Positions 52,884-61,913 of a stretch of DNA of 64,000 bases are shown piece by piece; position 1 is the stretch's first letter; every line of letters starts with the position of its first letter. Where the stretch lies: positions 1 through 64,000 of the forward strand of contig CBIHOZ010000018.1 of NCBI GenBank assembly GCA_966211525.1. Direction: 5' to 3'. Under the pieces are notes generated by a model, which saw only the letters and a program-made list of their open reading frames with translations, was not told where the DNA came from and ran no database searches. This DNA comes from Ohtaekwangia sp966211525. Its GTDB lineage: Bacteria; Bacteroidota; Bacteroidia; Cytophagales; Cyclobacteriaceae. A program made the translations under genes and the position numbers.

Positions 52884-54458
52884 TTATCTTCTGCGCAGGC
52901 TTGCTGGTTTTTGTTTTTTACCAACCCTTCCTCCTTCGGAGGAGTTCTCGTAGCTCATCTCTATATAATTCATGCCGTCTTCGAATAGTTCATCAATACT
53001 ATATTCGGACGAACGAATAAAATCCTTGAGCTCATTATAACTGTTGATGGAGGCAAATTCATCAACGGTATAGTGAATGGGAAGTGCAAATTCTGCAAAT
53101 TGAAATCCACTTAAAGATTGCGGAAGTTCCAGCTTCGGCACAATCTGATTTGTACCTTCAGGCAGAACGAAAGCCCACATTTGTTCTTCATCATATCCCA
53201 GAATAGCAGCCACGAAGTCAAAATCACCAACAGCACTGTAAGTTAATTTACCATTGCTATAATCGAACGTAACGTCATTCTCCAGGTATTTAACCTCGAA
53301 CATTTTTTCAGTGTTTCCGCGGCTATAGAAAAATTCATCTGCTTCAAGTTCTATCTGTGAATAGTATGATGGGAATGCTGTTCCGGGATAATGATACTTA
53401 AGTTGTGACCCTGAAGAACCAAATGAGCCCAGTCTGAAAGCGTTCTCATAAACACCTGCTTCAGCAAATGCTCTTACCTCAACTTGTGCATAATAGGCAT
53501 CGTCTGGCAATTTAACTGTTGTCTCCGTTACCGGTGTAGTTATCGTGTTCAGGTTGATTGTATAGCTCGCTCCGGTAGTGATATTTGTGAACAACCGGTA
53601 TGTAGGAGTTTGAGTAGCCCATTCGTCCTGCTTCTCAACGTACAACAGACTGGGATTTTTACGCAACTTTACAACCTCACTCAGATGATATTCATCGGGA
53701 AATGCCTGGTCACCATTCGATTCAACGTAATAGGCATATCCGTTCGCGAGATTTGTAAAGTTTAGCGTGGCTTCACCTATAAATGTCTCATCTTCGTCAT
53801 GTTCGAACGACAGCTTCCAGCTCTTGCCACGCTCTACCTGCGGAAACGTAATAATGCGACTGCGATCTGATTCAGTTCCAGTCCGAACCACTACTTCGGA
53901 CAGAAAGAATTTCTCACCTTTAAATTCTGCATTCTTCAATGTATAGCTCTTGCCATTCTCATACTCTGTAGAAGCGATTACTTTTCCATTTTCATCTGAA
54001 AGAAATACAAAGCCACGCTCCTTATAGTCTTCCTCTGTTTCAAGCTGGTTGGCTGCAATGCTAAAGCTCACTAGCGTGTTACTGACAGCAACGGAAACCT
54101 GTTGTTCAGTTTTGTTTCCGGATTTATCGTAAGCCACAACTTTGATGGTATGCGTACCATCCTGTACCGTGTTGGAGTCCCATGTATATTGGAAAGGACT
54201 TCCTGTTAATGTAGTAACCAATGTACCGTCCACGTATATCTCTACTTTATCGAGATCATTCTCATCGGAATCCAACGATACGGCTACTGTACCATTTACA
54301 GCGGCATCATTGGTAAGGCCCTCGATCGTAACCTCAGGAGCTGTGGTATCCGGAGTGACATCGTCATCATCACCACCACACGAACTGAATAAAACAAGGG
54401 AAGCAAACAGTGCGAACACAACGCTGGTGCTGAGCACTTTTTTAAAGGGTAATAGCAT
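52884..54458 (-). CDS. Ig-like domain lipoprotein (paralogue 2)
   Basis: 524 residues from the ATG at 54456-54458 (MLLPFKKVLS); lipobox FSSC (Cys27) followed by GGDDDD tether. Ig-like domain about 43-126 (TVAVSLDSDENDLDKVEIYVDG to HTIKVVAYDKSGN), then the same beta-rich region as in the copy at 32176 (YKERGFVFLSDENGKVIASTEYENG and YPGTAFPSYYSQI). Ends with a basic tail GGRVGKKQKPASLRRR. The two copies are about 20 kb apart and appear to be duplicated surface lipoproteins. Confidence 0.85.
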   Translation of the reverse strand: MLLPFKKVLSTSVVFALFASLVLFSSCGGDDDDVTPDTTAPEVTIEGLTNDAAVNGTVAVSLDSDENDLDKVEIYVDGTLVTTLTGSPFQYTWDSNTVQDGTHTIKVVAYDKSGNKTEQQVSVAVSNTLVSFSIAANQLETEEDYKERGFVFLSDENGKVIASTEYENGKSYTLKNAEFKGEKFFLSEVVVRTGTESDRSRIITFPQVERGKSWKLSFEHDEDETFIGEATLNFTNLANGYAYYVESNGDQAFPDEYHLSEVVKLRKNPSLLYVEKQDEWATQTPTYRLFTNITTGASYTINLNTITTPVTETTVKLPDDAYYAQVEVRAFAEAGVYENAFRLGSFGSSGSQLKYHYPGTAFPSYYSQIELEADEFFYSRGNTEKMFEVKYLENDVTFDYSNGKLTYSAVGDFDFVAAILGYDEEQMWAFVLPEGTNQIVPKLELPQSLSGFQFAEFALPIHYTVDEFASINSYNELKDFIRSSEYSIDELFEDGMNYIEMSYENSSEGGRVGKKQKPASLRRR

Positions 54459-54829
54459 TTTTTCGATAGTGTTAAAAATTTTGGGAATGTAAGTATACCC
54501 AAACCCAGGGTAATCATTTAGACAGTGGTATACATACAGACTAGGCAACGCATGGGGTATTGGCTTGTAATCAACAATGGTTGCAGGTTCATGAATGATT
54601 TCGCACGGAACATACATGACTAAATCGGACGTTCACCACGCTGAAAAAAGAAACAACGGATAGCCTATCCGTTTACACTACTGGTTTTCAATTCGTTACC
54701 TGAAAGCAAATACGATCACAGGGATGTCTTTATCCATGCATATCATACAACGGTACGCCTACTGTGCTTTTTGGCAATCTGGCCGGAACCTTTTTCCAAA
54801 AGCGGACACTGGTAAATATAGTCTGGAGA
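54459..54829. other. Gap between the Ig-like lipoprotein and arginase-family genes
   Basis: 371 bases. I see no gene, strong hairpin or trusted promoter; it must hold the promoter of the minus-strand lipoprotein. Confidence 0.5.
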
Positions 54830-55732
54830 TTATAGGAAAGCTTGTGATAACGTTCTCACGATGTTACGGGCAATCCTGTTTCCCGGGTCGAGCGTAGGGT
54901 TAAAGATAGTAACAGTCATTCCATCTACTTTACCTGTACGCACGAGGCGCTTAAGCAATTTACCTGTTTGCCGCCATGATAACCCGCCCTTCAATCTATA
55001 GTCTACCGCAGGATTTATAGTATCATTCAACACATCGGTATCGAAGTGTATCCACCAGCGCTTTGCGTTTGACTTCCTCATTATTGCCTGCATCCTTCGT
55101 ATTACTTTATCCACTCCGTTGTTTCTTATAGTGGCGTAACTAAAGCAGTGCATGGGGGTTGATCGTATATCGTTGGATCGATAGCGTTGTGTTTCCTTCC
55201 AATCGCGCTGACCCACGTGAATTACATTCCCGATAGGTATATACGGCCGTTGTCCATATATATCCGTGAGTAGTGCCGGACCGTTACCGGTTACAATAGC
55301 CAGGTCCATATCAGCCACTTCACCAGATACAGATTGTGACGATGCATAGAAATCGGCATGCGCATCCATAAAGATGACTCCATAGTTATTGCGCATCGAC
55401 CGCAGCCCGACACCCGCTCCGATCAACACACTGCAGTCACCGCCCAATACAAGAGCAAATCGTTTCTGCTGAATAGTTCGTTTTACTTCACGCGCCAGCG
55501 TAACTGAAAATTGCCGAAGTGCATTACTATTGAGACACTGCGTTACCGCATCACGGCCTGAACTATACAGATGATTGAGTGTTGGAATTGTTTTTACAGG
55601 ATGATATACCTGCAACGCATCAACCAGTCCGCAAGCCAGAAGTGTGTCTGCAAGCATCTCAACACCGGAAGGCCGCAATCCTAAAATGGAAGGTGCTGTC
55701 AGTATCTCAATATCGTAACCATGGCGGGGCAA
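54830..55732 (-). CDS. Arginase/agmatinase-family hydrolase
   Basis: 300 residues, TTG start (no ATG in frame before a stop). Ureohydrolase fold: SILGLRPSGVEML at the start, LVLGGDCSVLIG (97-105), IFMDAHADFY (120-129), HFDTDVLNDT (229-238) and GGLSWRQ. The usual GGDHS manganese ligand histidine is Cys100 here; GGDCS is a known variant in arginase-family proteins of several bacteria, while the DAHAD and DxD ligands are kept. The substrate could be arginine, agmatine, guanidinobutyrate or other. Monocistronic. Confidence 0.85.
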   Translation of the reverse strand: MPRHGYDIEILTAPSILGLRPSGVEMLADTLLACGLVDALQVYHPVKTIPTLNHLYSSGRDAVTQCLNSNALRQFSVTLAREVKRTIQQKRFALVLGGDCSVLIGAGVGLRSMRNNYGVIFMDAHADFYASSQSVSGEVADMDLAIVTGNGPALLTDIYGQRPYIPIGNVIHVGQRDWKETQRYRSNDIRSTPMHCFSYATIRNNGVDKVIRRMQAIMRKSNAKRWWIHFDTDVLNDTINPAVDYRLKGGLSWRQTGKLLKRLVRTGKVDGMTVTIFNPTLDPGNRIARNIVRTLSQAFL

Positions 55733-55985
55733 TCGTGTTCGGTATGTATCGAGTTATAGCATATTAAAAAGCAGTGCCTGCGTTGCATAATTTGTAAATT
55801 CTTTTCCACGATTTTAACATCGTTATCGCGTCCCTATACGTATACATTCACGAGTCACGCAACAACGCACCATACCGTACAGAACCCCATACGGCATAAT
55901 AGTTTACTATATCTTTATTTAAAGCAGTATAAATCTCTGCAAGCGTTCGCGCGGGTAATGAACACATAGTTTAACGGTTTTACGT

Positions 55986-57311
55986 ATGAACACTTCACCC
56001 AAAAAAATTATAGTTGTAGGCGGTGGATTCGCCGGTCTCAACTTTATCAAACGCATGGCTAACGACATGCGCTTTCAAATCACTTTAGTTGATAACAACA
56101 ACTACCATTTTTTTCCGCCACTGCTTTACCAGGTAGGAATGGCCTTCATCGAACCTTCGAACATCAGCTATCCTTTTCGTAAGATGTTCCAGAAGAAAAA
56201 GAACCTGCGCTTTCATTTAGGTTGTCTCATTCGGGTTAACTGGGAAGATAAAACCATCGAGACCGAAACCGATATACTTGCCTACGATTATCTCGTGCTG
56301 GCGCTTGGTACCGAAACAAATTACTTCGGAATGGAAAATGTGAAGAAGAATTCATGGGCGCTGAAGAGTATAAATGATGCTACAAACCTGCGCAACCATT
56401 TATTGCTTAATATGGAAAAAGCAGTAAAGACCGTAGAGTTGGCAGAGCGTAAAAAATTACTGAACATCGTAATTGCAGGTGGTGGTCCTACCGGAGTAGA
56501 AGTTGCCGGCATGCTCGCTGAAATGGCGCATAAGATTGGACCGGTAGAATACCCGGAGATACCCGGAGGAAATTTACCTATATATCTGATTGAAGCCGGT
56601 AAAGTATTACTCGGCCCCATGAGTACCAAGGCACAGCAGGAAGCTCACGAGGTATTACAGAAATTAGGCATCACCATCAAACTCAATACAGCTGTTAAAG
56701 ACTATGTCGATGGAAAAGTAATGCTGAGCAATGGTGAAGTGATTCAGACCAATGCGTTGATCTGGACATCGGGTGTAATTGGTCGTGAGGTACGCGGACT
56801 GCCTCCTGAAAAATTAGGACGCGGACGCAGAATTCTTATCGATGAATACTGTCGTGTAAAAGATATAGAAGGTATATATGCGATTGGTGATATAGGACTG
56901 GCAACGCACGAAGCTAAATTTCCATCCGGACACCCGCAGTTGGCGCAGGTGGCGATACAACAGGGAAAATTACTCGCGGATAATTTTAAAAGACTATATG
57001 AGAATCGCGCTATGAAACCTTTCCAATATAATGACAAAGGAAGCATGGCGATTATAGCGAAGTATAAAGCCGTGGTAGATTTACCGAAAGCATTTGTAAA
57101 AGGATTTATAGCATGGATCATCTGGCTATTTATACACCTGATACCGATTGCCGGATTCAGGAATAAACTAAAGCTCACATTTAACTGGACCTGGTCGTTC
57201 CTCACCGATGACCCTACCCTGCGACTGATCATCAGACCTAAGCCTGAAGAGTTTGCACAGACCGATCATAAACCGAAGAATATATACCAGGAAAGTCTGG
57301 TAGAACGATGA
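55986..57311 (+). CDS. ndh: Type II NADH:quinone oxidoreductase
   Basis: 441 residues. FAD loop IIVVGGGFAGLNFIKRM (8-24), HHFFPPLLYQVG-like segment, NADH loop IAGGGPTGVEVAGMLAEM (about 158-175), and DEYCRVKDIEGIYAIGD. A C-terminal helix (FVKGFIAWIIWLFIHLIPIAGF) binds the membrane. Transfers electrons from NADH to menaquinone without proton pumping. Single gene with its own strong terminator. Confidence 0.96.
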   Translation: MNTSPKKIIVVGGGFAGLNFIKRMANDMRFQITLVDNNNYHFFPPLLYQVGMAFIEPSNISYPFRKMFQKKKNLRFHLGCLIRVNWEDKTIETETDILAYDYLVLALGTETNYFGMENVKKNSWALKSINDATNLRNHLLLNMEKAVKTVELAERKKLLNIVIAGGGPTGVEVAGMLAEMAHKIGPVEYPEIPGGNLPIYLIEAGKVLLGPMSTKAQQEAHEVLQKLGITIKLNTAVKDYVDGKVMLSNGEVIQTNALIWTSGVIGREVRGLPPEKLGRGRRILIDEYCRVKDIEGIYAIGDIGLATHEAKFPSGHPQLAQVAIQQGKLLADNFKRLYENRAMKPFQYNDKGSMAIIAKYKAVVDLPKAFVKGFIAWIIWLFIHLIPIAGFRNKLKLTFNWTWSFLTDDPTLRLIIRPKPEEFAQTDHKPKNIYQESLVER

Positions 57312-57726
57312 TACAAAAGCGACACATCACAATTTTAGAGAGCCTCCGGACCGGAGGCTTTTTTTATGCGCGGCATTGTGCTATATTTCAAAACTACTGC
57401 TGACAAACTCCGTATAAATACGTAGCTTCCAGCGAAAATATATAGTTCTTTTTCATTCGCGCATGTAAGGAACAACTTGCTTACAGTCGTTTTATTTACG
57501 CATAGCGATTGGCAAAACGCTCACAGAGCCTGCAATATTCGTCTGTCATAGTACATTCATACTAGTTGTCATAGTACTTTTTTACTATACCGCGCGCTGT
57601 AGTGTATTCCCTAAACTTTTTGATTTTTTGTTCCGGGGCTGCTATATACTTGAACTCTGAAACAGAGCATCACAAAATGATGACAAACAATAGCAACCTG
57701 GCACTTAAACCTAAATTTTAAATACT
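57312..57726. other. Gap after ndh
   Basis: 415 bases: the ndh terminator (57341-57365), then AT-rich sequence with TATACTTG at about 57646-57653, a one-mismatch -7 element some 75 bases before the next start. No gene seen. Confidence 0.5.
57341..57365 (+). terminator. Terminator of ndh
   Basis: AGCCTCC / GGAGGCT hairpin with GGACC loop and seven T. Confidence 0.93.
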
Positions 57727-58071
57727 ATGAGTTACAGACTGAGTCCAACAGTAGGCAAAGCAATTTCCAAAGATACCGCCATGCGCTGGATTAAAAATTA
57801 CCACGAAAAGCATCCGCACAAAGATGGTATACGCGCGCGTTTCTTTGGATTGAATATAATAGATGAGATCTTGTCGCAGCACGAGTGCGTTGGCATTCGT
57901 ATTTATTATGCGAGCAACGATGAAGGAGAAAAACAATTACTGCTGGTTGGAGCGCGTGAAGATGGAAGTAACATCTGGCCGGATGACGCTGAAGGCACTA
58001 CACTGCTTTCCGCACAGGGACTGATCGCAGATGCATCGAGCCCGTGCCCTCCTTACTGTCCTACAAACTAA
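57727..58071 (+). CDS. Conserved Bacteroidota protein of unknown function with C-terminal PCPPYC tail
   Basis: 114 residues, soluble. It starts MSYRLSPTVGKAISKDTAMRWI, has a core with CVGIRIYYASNDEGEKQLLLVGA, and ends with SSPCPPYCPTN, a short proline-rich CxxxC tail that could bind metal or form a disulfide. I recognise it as a recurrent small protein of this phylum but not its function. The membrane protein gene follows after 26 bases, so they are likely an operon. Confidence 0.75.
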   Translation: MSYRLSPTVGKAISKDTAMRWIKNYHEKHPHKDGIRARFFGLNIIDEILSQHECVGIRIYYASNDEGEKQLLLVGAREDGSNIWPDDAEGTTLLSAQGLIADASSPCPPYCPTN

Positions 58072-58097
58072 TAATACTAAAAAAAGATCCTCTGTAA

Positions 58098-58775
58098 ATG
58101 GACTTAGAAACATTTCGAATTTTGCGCGATATATCGGTATACTCTATACTGCTGCCGCTGGCAGTATTTATCTTCGCGCAAAACAGAAAAAAATTACCGG
58201 CAGGTGTATGGCTGCTCGGGGCACTTCTGCTGGCATCCGGGTTATCAGACTTGCTATGCCTCGTGCTCTATAAGCATTTTGGCATTAATCCCAACACCAT
58301 TGTAAGTATATACCTCTGCATACAGTTTGCTTTGCTAAGCAGTATTTATAGTACTGCCTTCACTATACCTGTACATAAAAAGATTATATCTGCTATAGCC
58401 ATACTGTTTATAGTTTTCGCTGCGATTAACCTGTTTTTTATTCAGGGCGTTACCGCCTTCAACACAAACCTGTTTACGATTTCCAGTATTGTATTTGTGC
58501 TGTATGCAATATTCTATTTCTACAGACTCATTCGCGAACTCCCGGAACCATTTATCGAGCGAATGCACATGTTCTGGATCAACACCGCTGTGTTTATATA
58601 CTTCGGCATTAATCTTTTCCTCTTCGTTACGGTAGACCGGCTTATTCTGAAAGCCGACAATCAATTCCTTTTATCGTGGGGACTTCATAACGGCTCCAAT
58701 GCTTTGAAGAATGTTATCTTCACCATCGCCTTGTATGTAGCTTCACTGGATAAGAAAATGCTGGACAATCTATAG
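58098..58775 (+). CDS. Seven-helix membrane protein, sensor-domain-like
   Basis: 225 residues with about seven hydrophobic helices; short polar loops only. It resembles the stand-alone or N-terminal 7TM sensor modules of Bacteroidota histidine kinases (final helix with WGLHNGSNALKNVIFTIALYVASL). No kinase gene follows here, so the module is an orphan. Co-transcribed with the PCPPYC protein, followed by a terminator hairpin. Confidence 0.72.
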   Translation: MDLETFRILRDISVYSILLPLAVFIFAQNRKKLPAGVWLLGALLLASGLSDLLCLVLYKHFGINPNTIVSIYLCIQFALLSSIYSTAFTIPVHKKIISAIAILFIVFAAINLFFIQGVTAFNTNLFTISSIVFVLYAIFYFYRLIRELPEPFIERMHMFWINTAVFIYFGINLFLFVTVDRLILKADNQFLLSWGLHNGSNALKNVIFTIALYVASLDKKMLDNL

Positions 58776-58815
58776 CATGTTGCTTCAGCGAAAAAAGTAA
58801 CATGCCCGTTTTTCT
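58775..58815 (+). terminator. Terminator of the two-gene unit
   Basis: GCATGTTGCTT / AAGTAACATGC stem over CAGCGAAAA, followed by CCGTTTTTC. Confidence 0.75.
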
Positions 58816-59263
58816 AAGAAATAATTGCTTCACAACGGTTGCCCTACTGGCCGGATGATTTAAGCGTGGAGGCGTTTAACGTTTTATTAATTCTATGTTA
58901 AAGGACAAATCCAGATTCTACACTTTACATTCTATAAGACCGTTGTAAAATCTATTGAAATCAATACAAATGTAAGCTTCGCGCGTGTTTGATACTGTCG
59001 AATAATAAGTGATTAAACATCTATTTCACAACTAACTGTTCTGCAAGCAAATACAACGTTATGGCTACCCGAAATTACAGGTCACACGTGGCACCGTTAT
59101 GGAAACTGCTTCACTCCGGAGTGCTTCACCTGTTTATTGTCATTGCTGGTCGTGCATATTATGCTAAGATCATTCTTCGATACCGTTACAACATTTACTG
59201 CGAGTACTTTTATTTTCTAGGATAGAAATGCACATTTGCTGCACTCAAACCCTTTTAATCATT
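58776..59263. other. Gap before the STAS-like/PrnB unit
   Basis: 488 bases: the terminator (58775-58815) then nothing certain. A 54-codon frame at 59061-59225 is judged spurious. Confidence 0.5.
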
Positions 59264-59662
59264 ATGAGCAGTATAAGTTTATTTAAGCAACCGTATGTAG
59301 AAATTTATTTGAATAAATCGAATAATATTCTCGTAGCAAAGTGGATCGGCTTCCTCAAACCGGAAGATGTTCGCACGGGTTGTTCTTACATGACCAAGTA
59401 TGTCAAAGAAAATGGCATCACTGGTCACCTGAGCGATCACCGCCAGTTGAAAGTACTTTCAAAAGAAGTTCAGGATTATCTGACCCGCCAGTGGTTTCCG
59501 GAAGTAGAGAAAGTTGGATTGCGCAAAGTAGGTGCTGTGGTTGCTGAAGATGTTTTTGCAGCGGCAACAGTTAACAAAGTGAATAAGGAAGGGCAAGTAG
59601 GAAACCTGAGCATTAACATGTTCAACTCCGAAACAGATTGTGTAAAGTGGATTCTTAGCTGA
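59264..59662 (+). CDS. STAS/SpoIIAA-like protein
   Basis: 132 residues from the ATG at 59264-59266 (MSSISLFKQPYVEIYLNKS); a frame starting at 59228 adds 12 residues and is less likely. The alternating beta-alpha pattern (NILVAKWIGFLKPEDVRTGCSYM, HLSDHRQL, VGAVVAEDVFAA, INMFNSETDCVKWI) is that of the SpoIIAA-like STAS group found in Bacteroidota. These lack a clear phosphorylatable serine. It is 7 bases before the PrnB homologue. Confidence 0.72.
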   Translation: MSSISLFKQPYVEIYLNKSNNILVAKWIGFLKPEDVRTGCSYMTKYVKENGITGHLSDHRQLKVLSKEVQDYLTRQWFPEVEKVGLRKVGAVVAEDVFAAATVNKVNKEGQVGNLSINMFNSETDCVKWILS

Positions 59663-59669
59663 GAACACC

Positions 59670-60764
59670 ATGCACCACGCTAGTCTTATAGTACAACAAT
59701 GGCTTAAAAACAGCGAAAGCATTCTCGCACTCGATCCGCTGAACTTTGACGAGAAGCTTCCCGTGTTACACGAACTTAACCGCAAGGCCAACACGAACGA
59801 AATCATCCAGTTGCTATACCGGTCGCTTCCGGTACCCGATACACTGGATCGTTATTCGTACGAAGAATCTATCGCAGCCATGCGCGACCTCGGTATATTT
59901 ATAGGTATACTGAAGAAACATGGTATAGAACCTGTTGCCGTAATTCCCGAGTTGGAATATGTACTGCTGGTGCTGATGGTGAAAACCGATTTACCACCAC
60001 GCGATACATTGCTTCATTATACTGTGTGGAATCCGGATGGTGATCGCATGCGAACCTATACCGGGTTACGCGATGAACGAAGCCTCATTGAAAGTGTAAA
60101 GATCGCCATGCCGCAGTTGATGGAAGCGATTACACAAATGGAAGTACTTCACAACCGCGAACTCGATATTGAGTCGTTTGTACGGATTTGCAGCGAAGTA
60201 CGCGAGAAGATGGAAGCTATGGTAAAAGGAATCGTTCACGCCAAGCGGAATGTATCGCCTGCTATATTTGCCAACGAACTCCGCTTCTATTATGATCCCA
60301 TAAAGGTTGACTACAACAAGGACTACATCGGCCCGGGTGCCGTAGAGATGCCTATGTTTGTATTCGATCATTTACTATGGAGCTGCGACTCAACGGATGC
60401 AGAGTATACATCTTTCAAAGAAGGATACTTACCGTATAACCTGCATTTCATTCGCGATATATATAATCGTTTTAAGGGAAAGCCTTCTCTCCTTTCGGTG
60501 ATTGAGCAAAATATACGCGAGCAGCCTTCAGCAGATAATTACCGGGCAGCGCAAGCCGTGCTCGACCTGTGTACGATACTAAAAAGTTTTCGTATGCCGC
60601 ATAAGAAACTGGCGGAGGAAGCCTATGCACACAGCGAAGAACACAACCGCAACAAAGGCAGCGGTGGATACTCTACGGATATACTTCAACATATTCTGAA
60701 ACTTCAAATTGAAAAAGTGGGAGCATTCCAGGAAAGTATTACGCGCGCGAAAGTAAGAGTCTAG
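59670..60764 (+). CDS. PrnB homologue (monodechloroaminopyrrolnitrin-synthase-like haem protein)
   Basis: 364 residues, nearly the length of Pseudomonas PrnB (361), which rearranges 7-chlorotryptophan in pyrrolnitrin synthesis and belongs to the indoleamine 2,3-dioxygenase superfamily. Shared blocks recalled from the family: AMRDLGIFIGILKKHG (70-85), LPPRDTLLHYTVWNP (108-122), YTGLRDERSLIESVKI (130-145), GPGAVEMPMFV (221-231), FKEGYLPY (249-256), FRMPHKKLAEEAY (307-319) and GSGGYSTDIL (330-339). His311 aligns with the proximal haem ligand. No halogenase (PrnA/PrnC) or PrnD gene lies nearby, so the natural substrate may differ. It is paired with a STAS-like gene. Confidence 0.9.
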   Translation: MHHASLIVQQWLKNSESILALDPLNFDEKLPVLHELNRKANTNEIIQLLYRSLPVPDTLDRYSYEESIAAMRDLGIFIGILKKHGIEPVAVIPELEYVLLVLMVKTDLPPRDTLLHYTVWNPDGDRMRTYTGLRDERSLIESVKIAMPQLMEAITQMEVLHNRELDIESFVRICSEVREKMEAMVKGIVHAKRNVSPAIFANELRFYYDPIKVDYNKDYIGPGAVEMPMFVFDHLLWSCDSTDAEYTSFKEGYLPYNLHFIRDIYNRFKGKPSLLSVIEQNIREQPSADNYRAAQAVLDLCTILKSFRMPHKKLAEEAYAHSEEHNRNKGSGGYSTDILQHILKLQIEKVGAFQESITRAKVRV

Positions 60765-60794
60765 CGATATTGTTCGCACTATAAATCGGCAAGC

Positions 60795-60830
60795 AAAAAA
60801 TCCTCGGGCAGATGAGCCGGAGGATTTTTT
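60795..60830. terminator. Bidirectional terminator
   Basis: AAAAAATCCTC / GAGGATTTTTT stem with a 14-base loop between convergent genes. Confidence 0.88.
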
Positions 60831-60854
60831 ATTGGTAACGGTATCGCTATACAC

Positions 60855-61733
60855 TTATGGATTTTCCACCGGAGTATAGATGCCACGGTCGACAACAATA
60901 TTCAATCGCTTTAACATTTCGGCAGCATCGAAGCCCTGCTTTCTATACTCGGCCTGCACTGCTTCTTTGGCTTTGGCAAGTGCTTCACTGCTTTCCCACA
61001 GGGCTACCGTTACGCAGATCAAATTGCCGTGTGCATCGGTGTACTCGTACGCTGCATCTTCAATAAAGCCGGGAAGATTTTTGATAAAACTTCGATTTAT
61101 ATTCATGCGCTCGTAGAACTCTTGCCGCGCAGCCGCAGGGACCAGGAACTTGTCGATAAAACTGACGCGATCTTTGGACTGTCTGCGTTGCAGCACGGCT
61201 ATATCTGCAGGCAATACATCAAGCTGTTGCAAAAAGCTGAAACGATCCGTCTGGATCTGTGTTGCTGTTACTTTTCCATCCTTCAATTCATAGATGCCCA
61301 TCCCGGTAACAGACACCGGGTTGCCCGTGGCCGGTATATTCTGAAACGGTCCTTGATGTGTTCCTGATATTCGCCAGCGGATCACAACACGATCACCCTC
61401 TCCAATCAGTTCTTCGACGTGCCATTGCGCATCCGGAAATGCTTTGATTACTCCCATTACTGGTCCCTGAAAACCCGCTGCACCTTTGGAGCCATCAACG
61501 CCACTATATGTTTCGGAAATAAGTTGCTGAAGCAAACCTATATTTCGCTTATTCAACGACTCTTCATAGATCTTGCGAACTACCTCTTTGTTATTCTGAA
61601 TAGAAGACATGCCATTTTGAATTTTAGTTTTCTGATTGTGATTTGTTTCTCCCTGTGCTGCACACAGCACGGAGGTTAGCAGGAAAGCCGCCACCAGGCA
61701 CAGCCCTGCTTTCAGTTTATTGTCAGCGTTCAT
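60855..61733 (-). CDS. Exported SnoaL-like plus ABM-like two-domain protein
   Basis: 292 residues from the ATG at 61731-61733 (MNADNKLKAGLCLVAAFL), with signal peptide ending near SVLCAA-Q. Residues about 45-165 form a SnoaL-type ester-cyclase fold (VRKIYEESLNKRNIGLLQQLISETY, MGVIKAFPDAQWHVEELIGEGDRVVIRWRISGTHQG), and about 190-285 form an alpha-beta dimer domain (FLVPAAARQEFYERM, SFIKNLPGFIEDAAYEYTD, ALWESSEALAKA). The fusion with an export signal is uncommon. No biosynthetic cluster is around. Function unknown. Confidence 0.82.
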   Translation of the reverse strand: MNADNKLKAGLCLVAAFLLTSVLCAAQGETNHNQKTKIQNGMSSIQNNKEVVRKIYEESLNKRNIGLLQQLISETYSGVDGSKGAAGFQGPVMGVIKAFPDAQWHVEELIGEGDRVVIRWRISGTHQGPFQNIPATGNPVSVTGMGIYELKDGKVTATQIQTDRFSFLQQLDVLPADIAVLQRRQSKDRVSFIDKFLVPAAARQEFYERMNINRSFIKNLPGFIEDAAYEYTDAHGNLICVTVALWESSEALAKAKEAVQAEYRKQGFDAAEMLKRLNIVVDRGIYTPVENP

Positions 61734-61854
61734 CTCTCTGTTATTTTTTATCAAACTTACCGGGCAGCGAAAACGCAGAATTGTAAAAAATCATTGATTT
61801 GACGGATGCCGAAAAAGCGGAAGGACAATCACATACAACAGCACTCCATTAAAT

Positions 61855-61887
61855 GAAAAAATCCTCCGGCTATTTACCAGAGGATTC
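61855..61887 (-). terminator. Terminator of the 143-residue protein gene
   Basis: AATCCTC / GAGGATT stem over 13 bases with six T on the minus strand; nearly the same stem as the terminator at 60795. Confidence 0.8.
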
Positions 61888-61913
61888 TATATTGATGATG
61901 TATAGCTGCGGTG

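Noticed and set aside
59061..59225. 54-codon reading frame (MATRNYRSHVAP...) before the STAS-like gene
   Set aside because: No signal, no recognisable domain, odd composition and no ribosome site; likely chance in a gap.
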